Source: Nocardiopsis alba DSM 43377 (GTDB taxonomy: Bacteria > Actinomycetota > Actinomycetes > Streptosporangiales > Streptosporangiaceae). Taken from it: a DNA stretch of 64,000 nucleotides. The stretch is taken from the NCBI RefSeq assembly GCF_000341225.1, contig NZ_ANAC01000010.1, forward strand, positions 550,672-614,671, given 5' to 3'. The translations under genes and the position numbers were made by a program. Positions within the stretch are counted from its first letter, which is position 1. The number at the start of each line of letters is the position of its first letter. Shown here piece by piece: positions 51,021 to 61,852 of the stretch. The notes beneath the pieces are model-generated. The model was given only the letters and a program-made list of their open reading frames with translations. It did no database searches and was not told the DNA's origin.

Positions 51021-52478
51021 TCATGTCTGCGTGGTTAGCGACTCCCGGCTGGCCTCGACCCGCCCGGAGTTGAGCCGCTCCAGCGCCGCGCGCAAGTGCT
51101 CCAGCGTGCGCTCCCTACCCAGTAGTTCCAGGGATTCGAAGAGCGGCAATCCGACCGTGCGACCGGTCACCGCCACTCGGACCGGTGCCTGAGCCTTGCC
51201 GAGCTTGAGCCCTTGGGCGGCCCCGGCCTGCTCAAGGGCTCCCTTGAGGGCCTCGGCCTCCCAGTTCAAGGACTCGTCCGAGTAGGTGGCGATCGCGGCG
51301 GTGAGCATCTCCGCACCAATACCGGGCTTCATGGCCTTGGCCCAGCTCTTCTCATCGAAGACCGGCGAGTCCAGGAACAGGAAGTCCACGTTGGGCACGA
51401 TCTCGCTGAGCACCGCCACCCGGCTCTGCACCAGCGGGGCGATCTGCGCGAACACGCCTGAGTCGAAGTCCTCCGGCCGCCACGGCACCCCCTCACCCTC
51501 CAGGTAGGGGGCGCAGCGCTTGACGAACTCGTCCACGTCCAAGGCGCGGATGTAGTCGCCGTTGAAGGCCCGCAGCTTCTTCTCATCGAAGAACGCCGGC
51601 GAGGAGTTGACGTCAGCCAGGTCGAAGAGCGGGATCATCTCCTCAATCGGCATGATCTCCCGGTCCTCACCCGGAGCCCAGCCCAGCAGCATCAGGTAGT
51701 TGACCATGGTCTCGGGCAGGAAACCCTCGGCCTGATAAGACTCCATCGCGACCTTGTCACGCCGCTTGGACAGCTTCTGGCGCTTCTCGTTCACCAGCAC
51801 AGGGGCGTGCGCCCACACCGGCGCGGTGTGCCCCAGCGCCTCCCACAGCAACTGCTGCTTGGGGGTGTTGGACAGGTGCTCCTCGCCCCGGATGACATGC
51901 GTGATGCCCATCTCGACGTCGTCCACCACATTGGCCAGGACGAACAGGGCAGTGCCGTCGCCACGGGCGATGACGAAGTCCTCCAGCGCCTCGTGCGGGA
52001 ACTCCACCCGGCCCCGAATCTTGTCCTCGACCACGGTCGGACCGCCCTCGGGAATACGAAAGCGCAATGCCCGCCCCGGCCCGGACTCCAGCCCGCGCTC
52101 CCGGCAGAACCCGTCATAGCCCAGGTTGGGGTTGTCCCGGCGGGCCTGGACCTGCTCGCGCTTGCAGTCGCAGTAGTAGGCCAGCCCTTCATTCAGCAAG
52201 CGCTGGGCGGCCTCGGTGTGCTTGTCCGCATAGTCGGTCTGGGAGTAGGGGCCCACGTACTGGGTGGAGTCCACCCCTAGCCAAGCCATCGCCGCCAGGA
52301 TGCCCTCAGTCCACTCGGGGCGGGAGCGGGCGGCGTCGGTGTCCTCGATCCGCAGCACCATGGCGCCGCCGGATTGTCGTGCGACCACCCAGTTCAGCAG
52401 CAGAGACCGGGCGTTGCCCACGTGGAACATACCGGTCGGGGACGGCGCGAACCTGGTACGAATCGAGGTGTCAGTCAC
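51021..52478 (-). CDS. glutamyl-tRNA synthetase paralogue
   Basis: A 485-residue, full-length class Ib GluRS with an anticodon-binding C-terminal half, so not the short GluQ type. The HIGH-like motif is [20 protein letters not shown] (HVGN at residues 19-22, where HVGG or HIGG is usual). A zinc-type cluster is YYCDCKREQ with GFCRERG, and the KMSKS-like loop is [14 protein letters not shown] near residue 235. It charges tRNA with Glu. Its place in a mobile island, opposite to a biosynthesis-like operon, suggests a resistance copy or a supplier of Glu-tRNA. It could instead be the captured housekeeping gene. GTG 52478 opens the conserved N-terminus. Confidence 0.9.
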   Translation of the reverse strand: MTDTSIRTRFAPSPTGMFHVGNARSLLLNWVVARQSGGAMVLRIEDTDAARSRPEWTEGILAAMAWLGVDSTQYVGPYSQTDYADKHTEAAQRLLNEGLAYYCDCKREQVQARRDNPNLGYDGFCRERGLESGPGRALRFRIPEGGPTVVEDKIRGRVEFPHEALEDFVIARGDGTALFVLANVVDDVEMGITHVIRGEEHLSNTPKQQLLWEALGHTAPVWAHAPVLVNEKRQKLSKRRDKVAMESYQAEGFLPETMVNYLMLLGWAPGEDREIMPIEEMIPLFDLADVNSSPAFFDEKKLRAFNGDYIRALDVDEFVKRCAPYLEGEGVPWRPEDFDSGVFAQIAPLVQSRVAVLSEIVPNVDFLFLDSPVFDEKSWAKAMKPGIGAEMLTAAIATYSDESLNWEAEALKGALEQAGAAQGLKLGKAQAPVRVAVTGRTVGLPLFESLELLGRERTLEHLRAALERLNSGRVEASRESLTTQT

Positions 52479-52610
52479 CCCACAGAGCCTAGCGTGATCC
52501 GCCGCTGAACCGGAGCGAGACAATGAGCAGAAGGAAAGTTCCAGGGGTTTCCTGTATGTCAGTAGAAGCCTCTACCTTGATGTGAACCACGAAAAAATGA
52601 AGGAGTGGCG

Positions 52611-53258
52611 ATGAGCCTGCATGAGGTAGAGCGCCTGGTCAAGTCCAAGCAGCGCGTCGCCGACCATGGTGAAGTGTTCACCCCTGCCTGGATGGTCGAG
52701 GACATGCTCAACCTCGTCAAGGAGGAGTCTGAGCGCATCGACTCGCGTGTGCTCGAACCGGCATGCGGTTCCGGCAACTTCCTGCTCCTGGTTCTGGCTC
52801 GCAAGCTCACCGCTGTCCAGCTTCGTCATGGCAAAAGTGACTTCGAAAAGCGCCACTATGCCCTGTTCGCCCTCATGTGCACTTACGGTATCGAACTGCT
52901 CGCCGATAACGCCCAAGAGTGCCGAGACAACCTCGCTGACCTCTTCAACACCTTCCTCGGCACTGAAGACGACGAATGGGCTCGGGCGGCCCGCTCAGTC
53001 CTTGCCACGAACATCGTCCAGGGCGATGCCCTGACCATGACCGTTCCAAGTGGGCGTCCAATCACATTCCCCGAGTGGGGCTACCTTGGCAAGGGAAAAT
53101 TCCAGCGACGTGACTTCCGCTACGACGACCTCACCCAACGTGCCTCCTATGAGGGCACCCTGTTTGGCCAGCTTGACGACGAAGACCTTTTCATTCCGAG
53201 CAAGACCTACCCAACGATGACCGTCCACCAGATCGCTGAGCAGGTGAGTGCGGTATGA
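52611..53258 (+). CDS. N6-adenine methyltransferase-like subunit lacking NPPY (restriction operon gene 1)
   Basis: A 215-residue Eco57I/HsdM-type methylase fragment. Motif X/target entry is HGEVFTPAWMVEDMLNLV, SAM motif I is RVLEPACGSGNFLLLVLARK, and later motifs are YGIELLADNAQECRDNL and TNIVQGDALTM. No NPPY catalytic motif follows, so alone it would bind SAM but not methylate. AAGGAG lies 5 bases before ATG 52611. It overlaps the next methylase gene by 4 bp. Third codon positions are visibly richer in A/T than in the island genes, pointing to recent transfer. Confidence 0.85.
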   Translation: MSLHEVERLVKSKQRVADHGEVFTPAWMVEDMLNLVKEESERIDSRVLEPACGSGNFLLLVLARKLTAVQLRHGKSDFEKRHYALFALMCTYGIELLADNAQECRDNLADLFNTFLGTEDDEWARAARSVLATNIVQGDALTMTVPSGRPITFPEWGYLGKGKFQRRDFRYDDLTQRASYEGTLFGQLDDEDLFIPSKTYPTMTVHQIAEQVSAV

Positions 53259-54905
53259 ACCTTGCACCCTTCACTCTGCGAAGCCACAACCCAGACGTCC
53301 TGACCTGTATCGCCAACCTCTCCAACGATGAGGTCTTCACCCCACCAGAGATGGCCAGCGCGATGCTCGACCTGCTCGCCAGGACCTGGTCTGAAGCCAA
53401 CAACGGCGCAGACATCTGGGCCGATCCGGATGTGAGGTTCCTCGACCCGTTCACCAAGTCCGGTGTGTTCTTGCGCGAGATCGTTCGTCGCCTCACTAGC
53501 GGCCTCGCCGCCACCATCCCCGACCTCGAAGAGCGCGTCGATCACATCCTCACCCGGCAGGTCTACGGGATCGCCATCACCAGGCTCACCGGTTTACTGG
53601 CCCGACGCAGCGTCTACTGCTCAAAGCACGCCAACGGCCCCCACTCGATTGCCAAGTCCTTGACCACCGAGGACGGCAACATTTGGTTCGAACGTACAGA
53701 GCACACCTGGACGAACGGCACCCGCGAGTTTCGCGTTGACCCTCTCACCGGCGACGAGGTCACCATCTACACCAATCGGCGCTGCATCTACTGCGGGGCT
53801 GGCGAAGGCGATTACGAACGCGGAAACGAACTCGAAACCCACGCCTACGCGTTCATCCACACTGACGACATCAAAGCTCGCGTTGCCGAGCTGTTCGGAG
53901 AAGACATGCAGTTCGATGTCATCATCGGTAACCCTCCCTACCAGCTCAGTGACGGCGGGTTCGGCACCTCGGCGGCACCGATCTACCAGATGTTCATCGA
54001 AAAAGCTCTAGGACTTGACCCCCGCTTTGCCGTCTTTGTCACCCCTTCGCGCTGGTTCGCAGGCGGTAAGGGACTCGACGAGTACCGCAAGACGATGCTC
54101 AGCGACCATCGCATGCGTAACATCGTGGACTACCCTAAGCTCTATGAAGCTTTCCCCGGCGTGAAAATCAGGGGCGGCGTCTCCTACTTTCTGTGGGACC
54201 GCGACTACGAGGGCCCTTGCACCGTTCAGACCATGTGGGACGGCCAACCCATCGGCGAACCTGTTGCTCGCTACCTCGATGCTTACGACGTACTTATCCG
54301 CCGCAACGAGGCGATCCCCATCCTTGAAAAGGTCTGTGCCGAGCACGAACCAACCCTGGATGTCCGGGTCTCGAGCCGTAAACCGTTTGGCCTCCCGACC
54401 AACTTCCACGGCAGCACGACGAAGCGTGGACTCAAAGACCCCGTTCAACTCTTTGGCTCACGCAAGGTGACCTGGGTCGATCGCTCGGACATTCCGCTCA
54501 ACCACGCCTGGATCGACGAGTGGAAGGTACTCATGACCGCGGTGCAGGGCACGAGCGCGGCTGTTGAGACAAAGTTTCTTTCCAAACCGATCATCGCCGG
54601 TCCGGGCACCGCTTGCACCGAGACCTACTTGGTTGCGGGCAAGTTCTCTACCGAAGAAGAAGCCACCCGGTACGCCATGTACCTACGAACTCGCTTCGCA
54701 CGCTTCCTCGTTTCCCTGCGCAAGTCCACCCAGCACGCCACACGTGATGTCTACGCCTTTGTCCCGGACGTGCCCCTGGATCGAGACTGGACCAACGCTT
54801 TGCTCTATGAACGCTACGACCTTGCATCAGAGGAAATTGCATTCATCGAGTCCCAGGTCGCCGAGCACGACGACACCCTCGTCAACCACGGCGGTGAGCA
54901 CAGCG

Positions 54906-54913
<8 letters not shown>
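53255..54913 (+). CDS. Eco57I-like N6-adenine DNA methyltransferase (restriction operon gene 2)
   Basis: A 552-residue methylase. It repeats the entry motif (NDEVFTPPEMASAMLDLLAR), with a divergent SAM motif I (RFLDPFTKSGVFLREIV) and the catalytic NPPY at residues 226-229 (FDVIIGNPPYQLSDGG). A CxxC motif (NRRCIYCGAGEGDYE) before it could bind zinc. The C-terminal 250 residues (FAVFVTPSRWFAGGKGLDEY onward) resemble target-recognition regions of type IIG/ISP enzymes. It probably pairs with the first gene so that one supplies SAM binding and this one catalysis. ATG 53255 overlaps the previous stop, and its 3' end overlaps the helicase gene by 8 bp. Confidence 0.87.
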
Positions 54914-57476
<2,563 letters not shown>

Positions 57477-57804
57477 TCACAACGTAGCAACCAGCAAAAA
57501 CCTGACCCGAAATTGCGGACATCACTCAAATTTGCAATTTTAGGCAAGAAATGGGCACAGCGTAGATTATTATCTCTTGCCACCACAAAGCTAAAACTTG
57601 GCGCCGTAGTTACCTCTCCCCTAGCTACAAAAGTACGGCCGGTGGTGCATCCTGCAGGGTGCACCACCGCGGTCTAAGACGTGCACCCGGAGGGTGCACA
57701 CTTCCCTACGGAAGGCGGGGCAACCCGGCACAACCAGGTGAACACCTCCCCCACTACCTGCGACTTCTCGCATCACCGCAGGTCACACCACTCCCCCACC
57801 AGCA
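57477..57804. other. non-coding right end of element A with GTGCAC arm-type sites
   Basis: No supported gene. The first 150 bases are unusually A/T-rich. From 57642 the GTGCA(C/T) hexamer recurs at 57645, 57659, 57681 and 57694, forming two dyads (GGTGGTGCA...TGCACCACC and GTGCACCC-GGA-GGGTGCAC). The hexamer also clusters beside both left ends, so these are probably integrase arm sites of attP-right. Confidence 0.6.
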
Positions 57805-57850
57805 TTCAAGTCCCGTCACTCACCCCAGAGGCTCAAGCCCCTGACCAGCG
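57805..57850 (+). repeat. att core copy 2: right end of element A / left end of element B
   Basis: 46 bp identical to 33419-33464, starting at the tRNA T-loop and ending in the terminator loop. Only the 3' half of tRNA-His is present, as expected for an internal att site in a tandem array. Confidence 0.92.
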
Positions 57851-57876
57851 GAAACGCAAAGTGGTCAGGGGCTTTT
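57835..57876 (+). terminator. terminator at the element A/B junction
   Basis: The same 12-bp stem and TTTT tail as the tRNA-His terminator (AAGCCCCTGACC / GGTCAGGGGCTT), with a different loop. It is rebuilt by the left end of element B. Confidence 0.8.
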
Positions 57877-58137
57877 GCGTTGCCGGGGGTGCACCAGCGG
57901 GTGCACGGGACCCACAACCCGGGCCGGTGAGTGTCCACCACCCATCCCGTCACTCACCGATGTTGTGGGGGCACACAGCCGTGCACCCCCGACCCGGACC
58001 CGCTCCGAAACTACACAGACCCGCCGCATACGGGCATCAGTACATCCGTCGGTCACCCGTCCTGGCCTGTGTAAAGATCTTCGAGGACCTTCGCGGGTTC
58101 CCTTCGCTTTGGCCCACACCCAAGCGATGGTCCACCC

Positions 58138-59496
58138 ATGGCAACCATCAACCAGCGCACACTGTCCGACGGACGCACCCGCTACTGGGTCAAATGGCGA
58201 CTCGGCGGCACCCGTGGCGGCCCGCCCCAGTCCGAACCCTTCGACACCCACGCCGACGCCCACACCTTCAAACTCCACGTCGAGGACGCCGGACACCACT
58301 GGCCCGAGAACTGGATCCCCCGCCAGGGCTGGGCCGCGGGGTGGATCCCCGGCCGTGGATGGATCAAGGTCAAGGAAGAAGAGGAACCCGCAGCCGAACC
58401 CGTCGTCTTCGCCGACTTCGCCCGCGAGCTCATCGACTCCATGACCGGTATCGAGGAACGCACTCGCGCCGACTACCACCGCGAACTCGAACTCCACCTG
58501 ATCCCGCACTTCGGACAGGTCGACCTGCGCGACGTCACCCAGCTCAAACCCAAGGACGTCCGCGCCTGGATCAACCAGCTACGCACCGGCCTCCCCGACC
58601 CCAAGGCCTCCTACCGCACTCCCAACCCCAGTCGGGGCCGCCGGAAGGAACCCGGGTGGCTACGCAAACCCCTCTCGGCCAAGTTCATCCACAACCTGCA
58701 CGGGCTGCTCTTCTCCATCTGCGAGGCCGCCGTACGCGAGGACCCGCCGATTCGGCCCTCCAACCCCGCCGCCCGCACCCGGCTACCCCGTGCCGACCAC
58801 GAGGCCGACACCGAGATGTGCTTTTTGACCCGTGAGGAGTTCACCCTGCTCCGGGACTCGATGCACCCTGACGTACGCGACATGGTCGAGGTGTTCGTGC
58901 GCACCGGCATGCGCTACAGCGAACTGGTCGCCCTGCAGGTCCGCGACGTCAGCTTTACCCCGACCATCGACCACGAGGGACAGCAGCAGGTGCGCGGGCA
59001 CCTGGACGTGCGCCGGGCCTGGAAGCGCGGACCGAACAACACCTTCTACCTAGGGGCGTCCAAGACCCGCAGTTCCCGGCGGCGGTTGCCGCTCTCGCCG
59101 CGCACCATCGATCTGCTGCGTCCCCGTTTGGAGGGAAAGAAGCCCGAGGAGTTCGTCTTCACCACCGACCTGGGGTCTTGGTGGCGGCATTCCTCTTTCT
59201 ACGGCCGCCGCTGGGCGCCAGGTGTCAAAGAGGCCCAACGGCGCGGGCTGGGCAAGAAGCCGCGTATCCACGACCTGCGCCACACCCACGTGGCGTGGCT
59301 GATCGAGAAGGACGTGCACGTGTTCAAAATCCAGCGCCGCCTGGGGCACACCTCGATCACCACGACCATGGACCGCTACGGGCACCTGGTCACCGACATC
59401 GACGACACCATGATCGAGGCCATCGACGGCCCGCCCACTCCCCCGGTCCCGCGCACCGACCCCGGCGGTGAGCAGCGCCTGCGCCTGATCTCCTAA
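58138..59496 (+). CDS. tyrosine site-specific integrase, element B
   Basis: A 452-residue integrase, the same length as the element A copy, with the same catalytic residues: Arg in TGMRYSEL, HDLRHTH, and Tyr in TMDRYGHL. Roughly two dozen residues differ between the two. About nineteen differences fall in the first 205 residues (arm-binding and core-binding domains) and only about four in the catalytic half. Both share the att core, so either enzyme may act on both elements, with arm specificity perhaps diverging. ATG 58138. It converges on xis across a hairpin at 59517-59560. Confidence 0.95.
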   Translation: MATINQRTLSDGRTRYWVKWRLGGTRGGPPQSEPFDTHADAHTFKLHVEDAGHHWPENWIPRQGWAAGWIPGRGWIKVKEEEEPAAEPVVFADFARELIDSMTGIEERTRADYHRELELHLIPHFGQVDLRDVTQLKPKDVRAWINQLRTGLPDPKASYRTPNPSRGRRKEPGWLRKPLSAKFIHNLHGLLFSICEAAVREDPPIRPSNPAARTRLPRADHEADTEMCFLTREEFTLLRDSMHPDVRDMVEVFVRTGMRYSELVALQVRDVSFTPTIDHEGQQQVRGHLDVRRAWKRGPNNTFYLGASKTRSSRRRLPLSPRTIDLLRPRLEGKKPEEFVFTTDLGSWWRHSSFYGRRWAPGVKEAQRRGLGKKPRIHDLRHTHVAWLIEKDVHVFKIQRRLGHTSITTTMDRYGHLVTDIDDTMIEAIDGPPTPPVPRTDPGGEQRLRLIS

Positions 59497-59516
59497 AGCC
59501 CAAGGGGAAGGAACGC

Positions 59517-59560
59517 ACGGGGCCGGTGGCGCGGGTCAGCATCCGCACCACCGGCCCCGT
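59517..59560. terminator. terminator between int and xis, element B
   Basis: The element B counterpart of the 35130 hairpin: a 19-bp stem with two mismatches (the right arm has ATCCGCACC instead of ACCCGCGCC). Confidence 0.75.
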
Positions 59561-59574
59561 TGTCGGCTCCCTCC

Positions 59575-59835
59575 CTACCCTTCTTGTCTCCACCGGTGAG
59601 CCATTCGCCTGGGGGCGAGGGCGTGCTGGGCCGCCCCGTCCACGATCGCCTCCAAGTCACTCACACTGAAGCGCACATGCTTGCCGAGCCTGCGGTGCGC
59701 AACCTTGCGCAACCGCACCCGTTCCCGCAGCCAGGACTCGGGCACCGCCAACACCCGCGCCGCCTCGGGGATCGTCAGCAACCGCTCCAGCTGGGCATCT
59801 TCGGTTTCCTCATCACGCCGCTCGGTTTCGCCCAC
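59575..59835 (-). CDS. excisionase-like MerR-type HTH protein, element B
   Basis: An 86-residue homologue of the element A xis. The HTH is LLTIPEAARVLAVPESWLRE and the wing RRLGKHVRFSVSDLEAIVDG. GTG 59835, with AAGGGGGAG just upstream, is a better start than the TTG used in element A. It overlaps the whiB-like gene by 23 bp. The expected role is promoting excision of element B. Confidence 0.86.
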   Translation of the reverse strand: MGETERRDEETEDAQLERLLTIPEAARVLAVPESWLRERVRLRKVAHRRLGKHVRFSVSDLEAIVDGAAQHALAPRRMAHRWRQEG

Positions 59836-60247
59836 GCACTCCCCCTTCGCGTTCTCCCCGTACTGCGACCCGGTAGCGGCGGCGCTCCTCCTCCGAAGCA
59901 CCGCCCCACACCCCGTACTGCTCGCCCCGGCGCATCGCCTCGGCCAGACAGTTGAGCTGCACCGGACACACCCGGCACACCCGTTTGGCCGCACGCACCG
60001 ACCCGCCCTGGGCCGGGAACCACAGATCCGGATCCCGCCCCCGACAGGCCGCGTACCCCCACCAGCCCCCGGCCGCCCCGCCCTTGGGCGTTGTGGGGCC
60101 GTCAGCGCGCCGGTGGGCCCCTGACGGCCCGCCCGCGCCCGGTCTGCGCGGCGCCGGTTTCCGGGCCGCCACGTCGCGCACCGGGCCCGAGCCGTCCGAG
60201 CGCGCCGCGCGAGGCCCGTCCGCCCCGTGCGTTGGTTCGTCATCCAT
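59813..60247 (-). CDS. WhiB family [4Fe-4S] regulator, element B
   Basis: 144 residues, colinear with the element A copy. The four cluster cysteines are kept (ACRGRDPDLWFP and KRVCRVCPVQLNC), and YGVWGGASEEER is identical. Differences are mostly in the low-complexity N-terminal 60 residues and the last ten. ATG 60247; an in-frame ATG at 60265 is less likely. It probably controls the overlapping xis. Confidence 0.9.
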   Translation of the reverse strand: MDDEPTHGADGPRAARSDGSGPVRDVAARKPAPRRPGAGGPSGAHRRADGPTTPKGGAAGGWWGYAACRGRDPDLWFPAQGGSVRAAKRVCRVCPVQLNCLAEAMRRGEQYGVWGGASEEERRRYRVAVRGEREGGVRGRNRAA

Positions 60248-60396
60248 GGACACCACCCCTGGCACCGTCTGGCCCGGGCATCGCTGACCTCGCTTCGCAC
60301 AGCCCGGGTGGCCTGAGCACCGGCGCAGTCATGGTCCTCAAGTCAGAGGTAGAGCAAAGCTGATCTGATGACGGCAGGGCTGTTGGGAAGGCTTTC

Positions 60397-60455
60397 CGGC
60401 AGGCCGAGAGGCCTGCCGAGTGAGAGTGTGCAGGGGCGTTCGCGCCCCCGCACAC
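60397..60455. terminator. double hairpin upstream of whiB, element B
   Basis: The counterpart of 36009-36070: CGGCAGGCC-GAGA-GGCCTGCCG at 60397-60418 and GTGTGC-A-GGGGCG-TTCG-CGCCCC-C-GCACAC at 60426-60455, with one mismatch in the second stem. Conservation while the neighbouring gene decayed suggests a function beyond terminating that gene. Confidence 0.6.
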
Positions 60456-60484
60456 CCGGGCCGCCGCCCACCCCACCCTGTGGG

Positions 60485-60658
60485 AGTACAGGCTCAGCAT
60501 CCGACTACGAGCCCGCCGCGCACCCGTGGCGAGGAAGAAGACATAGTGCAGGTGGTGGGTGGCGAGCACCTGCGGTTCCCACAGCCCGTAGAGGATCGGC
60601 TTGCCCCGCTCAGTGATCCAGGGCAACAGGCGGACCGGGTCTGTTCGTACTTGTCCAC
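60485..60658 (-). pseudogene. replication-relaxation gene remnant, element B
   Basis: Homologous to the first 60 or so codons of the element A gene at 36290-37132. The GTG 60658 start and VDKYEQT are recognisable. One base is then missing (ACCCGG against ACCCTGG), which shifts the frame. The sequence LLPWITERGKPILYGLWEPQ and GARRARSRMLSLYSHRV continues in the other frame before homology stops at about 60485. The C-terminal three quarters are gone. Element B probably cannot use this function itself. Confidence 0.85.
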
Positions 60659-61274
60659 GAGCACCTCCAAGGTGACGGCTGTTCTTACCCTTCACTCAGT
60701 AAGAAGCGCACCTGCACCCCGGGATTCGACACCTCATACGAGCATTCCCCGAACCGAACACACCCGGACCCAGAGTTGAAGACGGGCCCTGTGAACGGAT
60801 TGCCCCACCTTCAGAGATTGCCCAGAGATGGCCCCGCCTGACTCCTCCCAAAGCGGGCCGATCTCGTACCCCGCCGCACCAGGCAAACGCGTCAGCGTCG
60901 ACCATGGCAGCGCCCCTAGAGGAACTGGTTCTCAGTTTTCCAGGCTCGACCAGGTACGCACCGTACTGACCAGGTAGTAGAACTCCCCGGAGCACGCACC
61001 ACCGAGGTGTCTGCCCTGCTGTCGGGAACCCATTTCGCGTCGTGGGAGAGGCAAGGGCCTACCCCGCGCGCCCCTTAGGCGCTCCGACGCCAGCGGTCAG
61101 AGGGACCGTGCCGGCCCGGTCTGCGCCGCTACCCTGGCTACCGCGCACCCTGGTCAACGATCCGTGACCGAACCGCCCCAAACCCCATACCGTCAGCATT
61201 ATCCGTGTGCTTGCATAGAAACCTCCCCGCTCCTACCCACTCTTCCCACCTCCCGAAGAATGAAGGGCACATCC
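60659..61274. other. decayed non-coding stretch of element B
   Basis: No supported gene. 60677-60790 is clearly homologous to 37150-37265 of element A (the conserved region upstream of the replication-relaxation gene). A weaker match near 60931-60990 corresponds to the 3' end of the hypothetical gene at 37413. Homology is lost after about 61000, where new cargo DNA starts. Confidence 0.7.
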
Positions 61275-61763
61275 ATGGTCGATCTCGCCGCAGCCGCCAC
61301 GGCAGGAGCCACCGCCCTGGCCACCACCATCGGCACCAGCCTGTGGAAGGGGGTCCGCCCCACCCTCCAACAGTGGCTGACGCGCTTCGGTGAACGCCGC
61401 GCCCAGATCGCGCTGAAACACCTCGACACAAGCCACACCGAGCTCTCCCAGACCACTGACACCCCTTCATCAAAGGACCAGGAAGAGCTCCGTTCCTCTT
61501 GGCGGACCCGCTTTGAGGACTTCCTCCACGAACTCGACGGCACCGAACGCGACCAATTCGCCCAACAGCTTCTGGACCTCGCCGCCGAAATCAATGCCCG
61601 GAGCGGCGGTGACAACGTCTCCGTAGGGGACCACGGCATCACCGCCGGGGGGAATGTCACCGTCAAAGCCGAGGACGGTTCCTTCGCCGCAGGCACCGTC
61701 ACGGGCGGAGTGAACTTCAATTCCCCTTCCCGGCCGGGGCAGGGCAACAGCACCGAGAGCTGA
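61275..61763 (+). CDS. small protein upstream of STAND NTPase
   Basis: A 162-residue protein of unknown function. The N-terminus MVDLAAAATAGATALATTIG is a hydrophobic, Ala/Thr-rich helix, followed by LWKGVRPTLQQWLTRFGERR. A charged helical middle (WRTRFEDFLHELDGTERDQF) leads to a Gly-rich beta segment (GGDNVSVGDHGITAGGNVTV). ATG 61275 follows AAGGG at 7 bases. Small proteins of this kind often precede NB-ARC/TPR proteins in actinomycetes and may be their effector or adaptor. It is immediately upstream of the STAND gene, probably co-transcribed. Confidence 0.72.
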   Translation: MVDLAAAATAGATALATTIGTSLWKGVRPTLQQWLTRFGERRAQIALKHLDTSHTELSQTTDTPSSKDQEELRSSWRTRFEDFLHELDGTERDQFAQQLLDLAAEINARSGGDNVSVGDHGITAGGNVTVKAEDGSFAAGTVTGGVNFNSPSRPGQGNSTES

Positions 61764-61852
61764 CTGACCCCGGCGCCGCCTCCCCCACCGCCGCACAGAC
61801 CCCAAGCGTCGGCGCCCAGTACGGCAGTGCCGCCTTCGGTTCTGCCCGCGAT

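Noticed and set aside
54564..54905. An N-terminal extension of the GIY-YIG/helicase protein by 114 codons
   Set aside because: That stretch lies inside the methylase gene in another frame. The ATG at 54906 with an overlapping stop gives a start directly before the nuclease domain.
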